Shown: in pieces, positions 1-8,731 of the stretch
Numbering within the stretch: position 1 is the stretch's first letter
Layout: each line of letters starts with the position of its first letter
Source of the DNA: Pseudomonas sp. GD04091
GTDB lineage: Bacteria > Pseudomonadota > Gammaproteobacteria > Pseudomonadales > Pseudomonadaceae
DNA length: 64,000 nucleotides
Assembly: GCF_029836165.1 (NCBI RefSeq)
Contig: NZ_JAOEBG010000013.1
Coordinates: forward strand, 1-64,000
Reading direction: 5' to 3'
The notes under the pieces: generated by a model
The model's database searches: none
Seen by the model: only the letters and a program-made list of their open reading frames with translations
What the model was told of the DNA's origin: nothing
Made by a program: the position numbers and the translations under genes

Positions 1-34
1 ATCATGCGTCCGGATCAATGACGGCATCCGACAT

Positions 35-58
35 ATCATTGCGCGTGATAATAACCTT
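35..58 (+). promoter_or_regulatory. Possible MexT (nod-box-like) site upstream of mexE
   Basis: The sequence reads ATCA-N5-CGTGAT-N4-ACCTT, close to the MexT site remembered for mexE promoters (ATCA-N5-GTCGAT-N4-ACYAT). It also contains the inverted repeat ATCATTGCGCGTGAT (35-49). It lies about 75-100 bases before the mexE start, a sensible place for a LysR-type activator. The mexT gene itself would be outside the window. The match is partial, so this is inference. Confidence 0.4.
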
Positions 59-133
59 CGCTCCATTCGATTCGTGCGCCACGCGCAAGGCACTCACACT
101 CCGCCCACTACTAATACTTCGGCGGAGTTCTCC

Positions 134-1375
134 ATGGATCACTCACTCAAACCCTTGCGCTTCCCCCTCGCTGCCCTGGCAGTGGTGGTGCTCAGCGCTT
201 GCGGTCGCACCCCCGACGCTGTGCAGGCTCCCGCCGCGCCCAAGGTCAGCGTGGCCAAGGTCATCGAACAGCCGATCAACGAATGGGACGAGTTCACCGG
301 CCGCCTGGAAGCGCCGGAAACCGTAGAGGTTCGCCCACGCGTTTCCGGCCAGATCGACCTGGTGGCGTTCACCGAAGGCGCCCAGGTGAAGAAAGGCGAT
401 CTGCTGTTCCAGATCGACCCACGCCCGTTCCAGGCTGAAGTACGCCGCCTCGAGGCCCAACTGCAACAGGCCAAGGCCACCGCCATCCGCAGCGCCAACG
501 AAGCCCGCCGCGGCGAGCGTCTGCGCGACAGCAACGCCATCTCCGCCGAATTGGCCGAGTCGCGCAGCAGCGCCGCCGCCGAAGCCCGCGCCGGCGTCGA
601 CGCGATCCAGGCGCAACTGGACCTGGCCCGCCTGAACCTGAGCTTCACCCGCGTCACCGCGCCGATCAGCGGCCGTGTCAGCCGCGCCGAGTTCACCGCC
701 GGCAACATCGTCACCGCCGATGTCACCCCGCTGACCAGCGTGGTCTCCACCGACAAGGTGTACGCCTACTTCGACGCCGACGAGCGCGTGTACCTCAAGT
801 ACACCCAGCTGGCCCGCGACGGCCAGCGCGGCCAGAGCACCCCGGTGTACCTGGGCCTGACCAACGAAGCCGGCAACCCGCACCTGGGCCAGATGAACTT
901 CGTCGACAACCAGGTCAACCCGCGCACCGGCACCATCCGTGGCCGCGCTGTGTTCGACAACCGTGATGGCCAGTTCACCCCTGGTCTGTACGCACGCCTG
1001 AAGCTGGTCGGCAGCGCCCAGTACGACGCCGTGCTGATCAACGACGAAGCGGTCGGCACCGACCTTGGCAAGAAGTTCGTGCTGGTCATGGACAAGGACA
1101 ACAAGGCCACCTACCGCGCCGTGGAACTGGGACCCAAGCTCGAAGGCCTGCGTATCGTGCGCAGTGGCCTGGGCAAGGATGACCGCATCGTGGTCAAGGG
1201 CCTGCAGCGCGTGCGTCCGGGCTCGCCGGTAACCCCCGAGGAAACGCCGATGGCTAGCGAGCAGACCCTTGCCGCCCTGGCCCAGCAGCGCCAGGCCCTG
1301 GAAGCCAGCAACCCGGCGCCGAAGGTGGCCGGCACCAATGAGAAAGTCGCCAGCGCCCAGGCGCCGCGCGGTTAA
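134..1375 (+). CDS. mexE: MexE-type RND efflux periplasmic adaptor
   Basis: Membrane-fusion (HlyD/AcrA-like) subunit that links the inner-membrane RND pump to the outer-membrane channel in the periplasm. From the ATG at 134 the protein is 413 residues. It starts with a lipoprotein signal (hydrophobic run ending in LSACG, lipid-modified Cys about residue 23). Then come a biotinyl-lipoyl-like segment (VRPRVSGQID...KKGDLLFQIDPRPF), a long alpha-helical hairpin and a beta-barrel region. An upstream ATG at 74 would place 20 non-signal residues before the lipobox, so 134 is preferred. It is followed after 12 bases by the pump and then by the channel gene, so it is the first gene of a mexEF-oprN operon. 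Substrates such as chloramphenicol and quinolones are known for the family, not shown here. Confidence 0.93.
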   Translation: MDHSLKPLRFPLAALAVVVLSACGRTPDAVQAPAAPKVSVAKVIEQPINEWDEFTGRLEAPETVEVRPRVSGQIDLVAFTEGAQVKKGDLLFQIDPRPFQAEVRRLEAQLQQAKATAIRSANEARRGERLRDSNAISAELAESRSSAAAEARAGVDAIQAQLDLARLNLSFTRVTAPISGRVSRAEFTAGNIVTADVTPLTSVVSTDKVYAYFDADERVYLKYTQLARDGQRGQSTPVYLGLTNEAGNPHLGQMNFVDNQVNPRTGTIRGRAVFDNRDGQFTPGLYARLKLVGSAQYDAVLINDEAVGTDLGKKFVLVMDKDNKATYRAVELGPKLEGLRIVRSGLGKDDRIVVKGLQRVRPGSPVTPEETPMASEQTLAALAQQRQALEASNPAPKVAGTNEKVASAQAPRG

Positions 1376-1387
1376 GGGACCACACCG

Positions 1388-4300
1388 ATGAACTTTTCGA
1401 AATTCTTCATTACCCGGCCGATCTTCGCCGCGGTGCTGTCGCTGGTGCTGCTGATCGCGGGCTCCATCTCGCTGTTCCAGCTGCCGATCAGCGAATACCC
1501 CGAAGTGGTGCCGCCCACCGTGGTGGTGCGCGCCAACTTCCCCGGTGCCAACCCCAAGGTGATCGGCGAGACCGTCGCAGCGCCCTTGGAGCAGGCCATC
1601 ACCGGTGTCGAGAACATGCTGTACATGTCCTCGCAGTCCACCGCCGACGGCAAGCTGACCCTGACCATCACCTTCGCCCTGGGCACCGACCTGGACAACG
1701 CGCAGGTACAGGTGCAGAACCGGGTGACCCGCACGCAGCCGAAGCTGCCTGAGGAAGTGACGCGGATCGGCATCACCGTCGACAAGGCCTCGCCCGACCT
1801 GACCATGGTCGTGCACCTGACCTCGCCGGACAACCGCTACGACATGCTCTACCTGTCCAACTACGCCATCCTCAACATCAAGGATGAGCTGGCGCGCCTG
1901 GGCGGCGTGGGCGACGTGCAGCTGTTCGGCATGGGCGACTACTCGCTGCGCGTGTGGCTCGACCCGAACAAGACCGCTTCGCGCAACCTGACCGCCAGCG
2001 ACGTGGTCGCGGCGATCCGCGAGCAGAACCGCCAGGTCGCCGCCGGCCAACTGGGCGCCCCGCCCGCGCCGGGCTCGACCAGCTTCCAGCTGTCGATCAA
2101 CACCCAGGGCCGCCTGGTCAATGAGGAGGAGTTCGAGAACATCATCATCCGCGCTGGCGCCGATGGCGAAATCACCCGCCTGAAGGACATCGCCCGAATC
2201 GAGCTCGGCTCCAGCCAGTACGCCCTGCGCTCGCTGCTGAACAACCAGCCGGCCGTGGCCCTCCCGATCTTCCAGCGTCCTGGCTCCAATGCCATCGAGA
2301 TCTCCGACGAAGTCCGGGCGAAGATGGCCGAGCTGAAGAAGGACTTCCCGGAAGGCATGGACTACAGCATCGTCTATGACCCGACCGTGTTCGTCCGTGG
2401 CTCCATCGAAGCGGTGGTGCACACGCTGTTCGAAGCCCTGGTGCTCGTCGTGCTGGTGGTGATCCTGTTCCTGCAGACCTGGCGCGCCTCGATCATCCCG
2501 CTGCTGGCCGTGCCGGTATCGCTGATCGGCACCTTCGCGGTGATGCACCTGTTCGGCTTCTCGCTCAACGCGTTGTCGTTGTTCGGCCTGGTGCTGGCCA
2601 TCGGTATCGTGGTGGACGACGCCATCGTCGTGGTGGAGAACGTCGAGCGCAATATCGGGCTCGGCCTGAAACCGCTCGAGGCCACGCAAAAAGCCATGAG
2701 CGAGGTGACCGGCCCGATCATCGCCACCGCCCTGGTGCTGTGCGCCGTGTTCGTGCCGGCAGCGTTCATCTCTGGCCTGACCGGGCAGTTCTACAAGCAG
2801 TTCGCCCTGACCATCGCCATCTCGACCGTGATCTCGGCGTTCAACTCGCTGACTCTGTCGCCGGCCCTGGCCGCCGTCTTGCTCAAGGAGCACCACGCGC
2901 CCAAGGACCGCTTCTCGCGCTTCCTGGAAAAACTGTTGGGTAGCTGGTTGTTCGCCCCGTTCAACCGCTTCTTCGACCGTGCCAGCCACAGCTACGTCGG
3001 TGGCGTGCGCCGGGTCATCCGCTCCAGCGGCATCGCCCTGTTCGTCTACGCCGGGCTGATGGGCCTGACCTACCTGGGCTTCTCGTCCACGCCAATGGGC
3101 TTCGTCCCGGCGCAGGACAAGCAGTACCTGGTGGCCTTCGCCCAACTGCCTGACGCGGCGAGCCTGGACCGCACCGAAGCGGTGATCAAGAAGATGAGCG
3201 AGATCGCCCTCAAGCAGCCTGGCGTTTCCGACTCGGTAGCCTTCCCGGGCCTGTCGATCAACGGCTTCACCAACAGCCCCAACAGCGGCATCGTGTTCAC
3301 CCCGCTCAAGCCGTTCGACGAGCGCAAGGACCCGAGCCAGTCGGCGCAGGCCATCGCAGCCGCGTTGAATGCCCAGTTCGCCGATATCCAGGACGCCTAC
3401 ATCGCGATCTTCCCGCCACCGCCCGTGCAGGGCCTGGGCACCATCGGCGGCTTCCGCCTGCAGATCGAGGACCGTGGCAACCTGGGCTACGAGGCGCTGT
3501 ACAAGGAAACCCAGAACATCATCACCAAGAGCCACGAGGTTCCGGAACTGGCAGGCCTGTTCACCAGCTACCAGGTCAACGTGCCGCAGGTCGATGCCGC
3601 CATCGACCGGGAAAAGGCCAAGACCCACGGCGTGGCGATCAGCGACATCTTCGAGACGCTGCAGGTCTACCTGGGCTCGCTGTACACCAACGACTTCAAC
3701 CGCTTCGGCCGCACCTACCAGGTCAACGTCCAGGCCGAGCAGCAGTTCCGCCTCGACGCCGAGCAGATCGGTCAGCTCAAGGTGCGCAACAACCTGGGCG
3801 AGATGATTCCGCTGGCGACGTTCATCAAGGTCAGCGATACCTCCGGGCCTGACCGCGTCATGCACTACAACGGCTTCATCACCGCCGAGATCAACGGTGC
3901 CGCGGCGCCCGGCTACAGCTCCGGCCAGGCCGAGGCGGCGATCGAGAAACTGCTCAAGAAGGAACTGCCCAACGGCATGACCTTCGAGTGGACCGACCTG
4001 ACCTACCAGCAGATTCTCTCGGGCAACACCGCGCTGTTCGTGTTCCCGCTCTGCGTGCTGCTGGCCTTCCTGGTGCTGGCCGCCCAGTACGAAAGCTGGA
4101 GCCTGCCGCTGGCGGTGATCCTGATCGTGCCGATGACCCTGCTGTCGGCCATCACCGGGGTGATCGTTTCCGGTGGCGACAACAACATCTTCACCCAGAT
4201 CGGCTTGATCGTGCTGGTGGGCCTGGCGTGCAAGAACGCGATCCTGATCGTCGAGTTCGCCAAGGATGAGCAGGCCAAGGGCCTCGACCCGCTGGCTGCC

Positions 4301-4567
4301 GTGCTGGAAGCCTGTCGCCTGCGGTTGCGGCCGATCCTGATGACCTCGATCGCCTTCATCATGGGCGTGGTGCCGCTGGTGTTCTCCTCCGGCGCCGGTG
4401 CCGAGATGCGTCACGCCATGGGTGTGGCGGTGTTCTCGGGGATGATCGGGGTCACCGTGTTCGGCCTGTTCCTGACCCCGGTGTTCTTCTTCCTGATCCG
4501 CCGTTTCGTCGAGCGTCGCGAGGCCCGCAAGGCCGAGCACGTTGCCGCGCTGGAGAACCATGCATGA
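1388..4567 (+). CDS. mexF: MexF-type RND multidrug efflux transporter
   Basis: Proton-driven inner-membrane pump of the HAE1 RND family, 1059 residues, the normal length. The N-terminal helix (FFITRPIFAAVLSLVLLIAG) is followed by the periplasmic porter domain. The TM4 motif GIVVDDAIVVVENVERN contains the paired aspartates of proton relay, and the second half repeats the same layout. An AAGGGA-like ribosome site precedes the ATG, 12 bases after mexE. Its TGA overlaps the ATG of the next gene (ATGA at 4564-4567), so pump and channel are translationally coupled. Gene order and length fit MexF better than MexB or MexD. Confidence 0.94.
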   Translation: MNFSKFFITRPIFAAVLSLVLLIAGSISLFQLPISEYPEVVPPTVVVRANFPGANPKVIGETVAAPLEQAITGVENMLYMSSQSTADGKLTLTITFALGTDLDNAQVQVQNRVTRTQPKLPEEVTRIGITVDKASPDLTMVVHLTSPDNRYDMLYLSNYAILNIKDELARLGGVGDVQLFGMGDYSLRVWLDPNKTASRNLTASDVVAAIREQNRQVAAGQLGAPPAPGSTSFQLSINTQGRLVNEEEFENIIIRAGADGEITRLKDIARIELGSSQYALRSLLNNQPAVALPIFQRPGSNAIEISDEVRAKMAELKKDFPEGMDYSIVYDPTVFVRGSIEAVVHTLFEALVLVVLVVILFLQTWRASIIPLLAVPVSLIGTFAVMHLFGFSLNALSLFGLVLAIGIVVDDAIVVVENVERNIGLGLKPLEATQKAMSEVTGPIIATALVLCAVFVPAAFISGLTGQFYKQFALTIAISTVISAFNSLTLSPALAAVLLKEHHAPKDRFSRFLEKLLGSWLFAPFNRFFDRASHSYVGGVRRVIRSSGIALFVYAGLMGLTYLGFSSTPMGFVPAQDKQYLVAFAQLPDAASLDRTEAVIKKMSEIALKQPGVSDSVAFPGLSINGFTNSPNSGIVFTPLKPFDERKDPSQSAQAIAAALNAQFADIQDAYIAIFPPPPVQGLGTIGGFRLQIEDRGNLGYEALYKETQNIITKSHEVPELAGLFTSYQVNVPQVDAAIDREKAKTHGVAISDIFETLQVYLGSLYTNDFNRFGRTYQVNVQAEQQFRLDAEQIGQLKVRNNLGEMIPLATFIKVSDTSGPDRVMHYNGFITAEINGAAAPGYSSGQAEAAIEKLLKKELPNGMTFEWTDLTYQQILSGNTALFVFPLCVLLAFLVLAAQYESWSLPLAVILIVPMTLLSAITGVIVSGGDNNIFTQIGLIVLVGLACKNAILIVEFAKDEQAKGLDPLAAVLEACRLRLRPILMTSIAFIMGVVPLVFSSGAGAEMRHAMGVAVFSGMIGVTVFGLFLTPVFFFLIRRFVERREARKAEHVAALENHA

Positions 4568-5979
4568 AGCTGCTCAAACCCCTGACCCCGAGCCTGCTGG
4601 CGCTGGCCCTGGCGGCCTGCGCCGTGGGCCCGGACTACAAGAGCCCGGACACCGAGCCGGCAAGGCTGGACAGCGGCCTGGAGGCTAAGGCCTTCGACCG
4701 CAGCCGCTTCGAGAGCGTGTGGTGGAAGCAGTTCGACGACCCGGTGCTCAACCAGCTGGTAACGGCGTCGCTGGACGGCAACCGTGACCTGCGTGTGGCC
4801 TTCGCCCGCCTGAAGGCGGCGCGGGCCATCCGCGAAGATGCGTCCAACGACCAGTTGCCGGTGGTCACCAGCCGCGCCAGCAGCGACATCGGCAAAGGCC
4901 AGGTCCCCGGCCAGACCGAGCGCCGGGTCAACAGCGAACGCTACGACCTGGGCCTGGACATGGCCTGGGAGCTCGACCTGTTCGGCCGCATCCAGCGCCA
5001 GATCGAAGCCAGCGAAGCCCAGGAAGAGGCCGCCGAGGCCGACCTGCAGCAACTGCAGGTGAGCCTGATCGCCGAATTGGTCGACGCCTACGGCCAGCTG
5101 CGCGGCGCCCAGTTGCGCGAACAGATCGCCGTGGCCAACCTCAAGACCCAGCAGGAATCGCGGGACATCACCGTGACCTTGCGTGACACCGGGGTCGGCA
5201 ACGAACTCGATGTGGTCCGCGCCGACGCCCGCCTGGCGGGGGTCGAGGCCACCGTGCCGCAACTGCAGGCCGAACAGGTACGGGCGAAGAACCGCATCGC
5301 CACCCTGCTCGGCCAGCGCCCGGACGCCATGACGGTCGACCTGGCGCCCAAGGCCCTGCCGGCCATCGCCAAGGCCCTGCCGGTGGGCGACCCCGGCGAG
5401 CTGCTGCGCCGCCGCCCGGACATCCGCAGCGCCGAGCGCCAACTGGCCGCGGCCACCGCCAATGTCGGCGTGGCCACCGCCGACCTGTTCCCCCGGGTGA
5501 GCCTCAGCGGCTTCCTCGGCTTCACCGCCGCGCGCGGTTCGCAGATCGGCTCCTCGGCCGCCAACGCCTGGGCGCTGGGCCCGACCATCAGCTGGGCGGC
5601 ATTCGACCTGGGCAGCGTGCGGGCCCGCCTGCGTGGCGCCAAGGCCGAGGCCGACGGCGCCCTGGCCAGCTACGAGCAACAGGTGCTGCTGGCCCTGGAA
5701 GAGTCGGCCAATGCCTTCAGCGACTATGGCAAGCGTCAGCAGCGCCTGCTGGCGCTGATGCGCCAGAGCGAGGCCAGCCGCAAGGCAGCCGAGCTGGCCT
5801 CGGTGCGCTATCGCGAGGGCACGGTGGATTACCTGGTGCTGCTCGATGCCGAGCGCGAGCGCCTGAGCGCCGAGGATGCCCAGGCCCAGGGCGAGGTCGA
5901 GCTGTACAGCGGGATCGTGGCGATCTACAAGGCCCTCGGCGGTGGCTGGCAACCCGAGGTGATGGCCAGCGCGCGATGA
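4564..5979 (+). CDS. oprN: OprN-type outer-membrane efflux lipoprotein (NodT family)
   Basis: Outer-membrane factor of the TolC/NodT family, 471 residues, completing the tripartite pump. It has a short lipoprotein signal ending in LAAC (Cys about 19), followed by the family start AVGPDYKSP. Two repeated outer-membrane-efflux halves follow; the first contains WELDLFGRIQRQIEA and the second LRRRPDIRSAERQLAAATANVGVA. It overlaps mexF by four bases and ends the operon; an intrinsic terminator starts about 50 bases after the stop. Assignment to OprN rather than another NodT-type channel rests on its position after mexEF. Confidence 0.9.
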   Translation: MKLLKPLTPSLLALALAACAVGPDYKSPDTEPARLDSGLEAKAFDRSRFESVWWKQFDDPVLNQLVTASLDGNRDLRVAFARLKAARAIREDASNDQLPVVTSRASSDIGKGQVPGQTERRVNSERYDLGLDMAWELDLFGRIQRQIEASEAQEEAAEADLQQLQVSLIAELVDAYGQLRGAQLREQIAVANLKTQQESRDITVTLRDTGVGNELDVVRADARLAGVEATVPQLQAEQVRAKNRIATLLGQRPDAMTVDLAPKALPAIAKALPVGDPGELLRRRPDIRSAERQLAAATANVGVATADLFPRVSLSGFLGFTAARGSQIGSSAANAWALGPTISWAAFDLGSVRARLRGAKAEADGALASYEQQVLLALEESANAFSDYGKRQQRLLALMRQSEASRKAAELASVRYREGTVDYLVLLDAERERLSAEDAQAQGEVELYSGIVAIYKALGGGWQPEVMASAR

Positions 5980-6030
5980 TCGCCCAATGAATTGAAGGCT
6001 CCTTTGGTTGGTTCCTCCCCCAACCACTTT

Positions 6031-6063
6031 GCCCCGCAGGCCTTGGTCCGCGGGGCTTTTTTA
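6031..6063 (+). terminator. Intrinsic terminator of mexEF-oprN
   Basis: A perfect 7-bp stem GCCCCGC (6031-6037) / GCGGGGC (6050-6056) is followed immediately by six T residues. It marks the boundary between the efflux operon and the lower-GC minus-strand island. Confidence 0.9.
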
Positions 6064-6122
6064 TAAAGCATGTAGCAAGACGACGAGCACGCTGAAGGTT
6101 CTAGGTATCCGCGGCGCCACCA

Positions 6123-8087
6123 TCAGCCAAAGGAAACCAGCTTGCTCAAGTTCTCGTTGAGCCCTTGGCTTAAAGGGAACTTCATGGGCTGGAGATTGTG
6201 CAGCCTGTTTGCATGCTCCAATGCCTGCTCGAGCCGAATTTGCGCGCAATCCAAAGCTTGCTGTATCACCGCAGTCGGCACGTTATTTCTCAAGAGCAGA
6301 TCGATGAGTTTCACGAAAGCGATCGAGTCTTCATGAAACGCTTTCAAGCAGCCCTCGACCGTTGGCTGTGTGTCAACGGCCAGGTTGTACGTACCCTTGT
6401 TCAATGGCGGTGCCCAGAACACCCTGCGTAGCGCGAGCTCGATGCGTGCACGGTCCCAGTATTGCCTGTCGAACGTCTGAATCGATCGCATTTCCTCACA
6501 GGCACGGAACAAATCCATGAACAGTTTCGTCGATGTATCGTCATTCGAAGCAGCGCCCGCGCCGCTGACAATGTAATCAAGTATCGAGAGCCCGAGGTCG
6601 AAGGCCACGACCGTCAGATGTTCTGCAGAGGCTCGCTTACGCCAGCCGCTCTCGTCGTCAGGGTCACCGAACTCGGTAATCTCGCGAAGTACAAGTGTCC
6701 GCTCCCACAGGGACACCCAGTTTTCGTGAGGAGCACTTGAATACACGAACGGTAAGGCGAGCAAACGACTCGCCAACAGATTGCGACGCGCCTGCCTGGC
6801 CATGAAGTCGGCGGCCTGGGACTCTAACGAGCGACCTGCCGTCTGCGACCAGCTGTCTGCGTCTATATCCCAATCGGTGAGTACTTCTGCAGCAGCCGGA
6901 AAATCGCCATGTCCTTCGACCGCCAGCCAGGTTCTGAGGGCGCGATAGCGCCAAGCAATCTCGTGCTCAGGGTCCTCATGGGGCGCCACCCCAGGATTGA
7001 GACGCGCGGCGTGGGGGCCGATCGCAAGAATGAGCGACGTATAAACATGGATGGGGGAAGGGGTTTGCTGGCTACTTGGGTCATCCTGAGCAATAGCCCT
7101 CTTGATCAGTAATGCTCCCCACTGGGTAATCAACCACGGAAAGTCATCACGCCGAGCCAGGGTTTCGATGATCAGACGACTGAAACTGTCCATTTCGTCA
7201 AGCAGTTGATCTTTCTCGGCAGAGGGCTTCTGCCTGGTGACTTCCGACATACCTTGGACTTGTTGTCGCAAGGCGATGTCGAGCAGGAGAATGACGCCAA
7301 GGTCTCCATTCCAAATGCCATCCACCGTAAAGCTGGGGGGCGTGCTTTCCAATACCTTCCTCCACTGGCTGAAAGACTGATCGGTTCGCCCTGCCAGCAG
7401 TGCCGCCTGAACCGCGTTGGGCTCGGGAAACACGTTCAGCATCTGGGTGTACGTCTCCAGATCAAGGTAGGAAAGAATCTCGAACTCCATTCTGTTCCAC
7501 AGGTGCCAATAGTGGTCTTCTGCCGCCCAGAGGTGATGCGACCAAACCGCTGTCAGCGATTTCTCCTCCTGCCAGACCTCCCGGGATGCCAGATATGATT
7601 CTCGGGCTTTTTGGCCGCATAGCGGGCCCTCGGTCGCGGCCTGGTTCAGAGAGGCCGTCATCAGCGATATGAATGGCTGCGCCCAGTCCGGCTCTACTCG
7701 CACTTGTGCCACCAGCGCCAGCGGGAGAATAAATCCTACTCGACCATGCGATGCGCAGATGCCCGACACGGATCGCCAGGTATCCAGTGCCGGATACCGT
7801 GCCAATGCCTTAATGCAGGCAAGCGCCAGCAGCAAATACTCTGCAAAATTGCATATGTTGGACTCTCGACCATCGCTGATGGATCGGAGGTCACACTCCA
7901 GCCGTTCTATCAGCGCCTGCGGGGACTGCTCTGCGCGCGTATGGAAGTGAGCAATCGACTCCACGCAGGCCTCGAACACCTCGGTACTCAGCGCTTCAGA
8001 TTCGACGATGAAATCCTGAAACCCGGAAATGACGTCCTCATCTTCAGGACCGTTACGATACTGGAAACGCTCAGCAAGCCACTTCAT
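6123..8087 (-). CDS. Hypothetical protein, third gene of PLD-like three-gene island
   Basis: I do not recognise this 654-residue protein. It looks soluble and mostly alpha-helical, with no signal peptide or clear membrane segment. It is rich in Trp and Leu (for example HLWAAEDHYWHLWNR and DFPWLITQWGALLIKR). No Walker, nuclease, protease or zinc motif is visible. Its ATG overlaps the TGA of the upstream PLD-like gene (ATGA at 8084-8087), so it is made together with that protein, which argues for a complex or shared system. Base composition is visibly lower in GC than the flanking core genes, suggesting acquisition by transfer. It ends about 60 bases from the oprN terminator (convergent). It could be a sensor or structural subunit of a defence system; that is inference only. 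Confidence 0.7.
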   Translation of the reverse strand: MKWLAERFQYRNGPEDEDVISGFQDFIVESEALSTEVFEACVESIAHFHTRAEQSPQALIERLECDLRSISDGRESNICNFAEYLLLALACIKALARYPALDTWRSVSGICASHGRVGFILPLALVAQVRVEPDWAQPFISLMTASLNQAATEGPLCGQKARESYLASREVWQEEKSLTAVWSHHLWAAEDHYWHLWNRMEFEILSYLDLETYTQMLNVFPEPNAVQAALLAGRTDQSFSQWRKVLESTPPSFTVDGIWNGDLGVILLLDIALRQQVQGMSEVTRQKPSAEKDQLLDEMDSFSRLIIETLARRDDFPWLITQWGALLIKRAIAQDDPSSQQTPSPIHVYTSLILAIGPHAARLNPGVAPHEDPEHEIAWRYRALRTWLAVEGHGDFPAAAEVLTDWDIDADSWSQTAGRSLESQAADFMARQARRNLLASRLLALPFVYSSAPHENWVSLWERTLVLREITEFGDPDDESGWRKRASAEHLTVVAFDLGLSILDYIVSGAGAASNDDTSTKLFMDLFRACEEMRSIQTFDRQYWDRARIELALRRVFWAPPLNKGTYNLAVDTQPTVEGCLKAFHEDSIAFVKLIDLLLRNNVPTAVIQQALDCAQIRLEQALEHANRLHNLQPMKFPLSQGLNENLSKLVSFG

Positions 8088-8731
8088 CTTCTTTTCCCAA
8101 CTTTCTCGTCATGGTCCCAGGCAAGACAGAAGAACTCTGCTGCCCCATGCTCGGCTGCCGACCAGCCTCGCGTGGTCGCGTTTACCTGGCGGTGCAACCC
8201 TCCCACAGCCGCACCGAAATGCCACAGTTCATCATCGACAATAGCGAAACGATCATGGACGTAGGGGAAGTTCGTTTGCAGCGAAAATCGCACGTCTATC
8301 TTGCATCGCTCGTTCCGTCTGAACGAATTTATCCTCTGGGTGCGTTCGTCGAATGCCTCCTTGTATACAGCATCCACGTCCTTCCCCGCACTTTTGGTTA
8401 GCAGTCGAATGTCACTAGCCGCCATGCCTATCGGAAACCATTCCAACAGTTGTTCAAGCTTGTCGACTTCCATCTCGCCAGAGGCTTTGAATAAATAGTC
8501 ATCCAGCAACCAGACACGCATCCGCGCCTCGGCGATGGCCTGTACGAAAGAAGAAAGGGGTTGCAAACGCGTTGCGCTATGTCGCGCCTTGATCGCCTGC
8601 AACTCAGGAAACCTGCTGGCATCGTCCATGCCCCACAGGCTCGGCCAGAGCATTTGCTTGTCCTTGACGAACGGCTCAATCGGCGGTTCCACAATGAAGC
8701 GGGGGGCGTTATCTAACATTGACTTGCTCAC
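8084..8731 (-). CDS. Small protein with PLD-like HxRx4D motif
   Basis: A 215-residue protein starting with GTG (the GTGA at 8731-8728 overlaps the upstream stop); an in-frame ATG four codons on is an alternative start. Near residue 72 the strand VWLLDDYLFKA resembles the opening strand of a phospholipase-D-like domain. Near the C-terminus H159-D-R161-F-A-I-V-D166 fits the HxKx4D signature with Arg in place of Lys. The same variant occurs in the product of the upstream gene, so the two probably share a fold. Only one such motif is present, so activity, if any, would need a dimer. It may be a nuclease or a non-catalytic sensor. It is the middle gene of the coupled trio. Confidence 0.72.
   Translation of the reverse strand: MSKSMLDNAPRFIVEPPIEPFVKDKQMLWPSLWGMDDASRFPELQAIKARHSATRLQPLSSFVQAIAEARMRVWLLDDYLFKASGEMEVDKLEQLLEWFPIGMAASDIRLLTKSAGKDVDAVYKEAFDERTQRINSFRRNERCKIDVRFSLQTNFPYVHDRFAIVDDELWHFGAAVGGLHRQVNATTRGWSAAEHGAAEFFCLAWDHDEKVGKRR

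Noticed and set aside
143..4561. A very long open frame (about 1470 codons) antisense to mexE and mexF
   Set aside because: It is His/Gln/Arg/Val-rich low-complexity sequence, as expected on the opposite strand of high-GC genes with biased third positions, and has no domain or ribosome site. The sense genes are fully recognisable.
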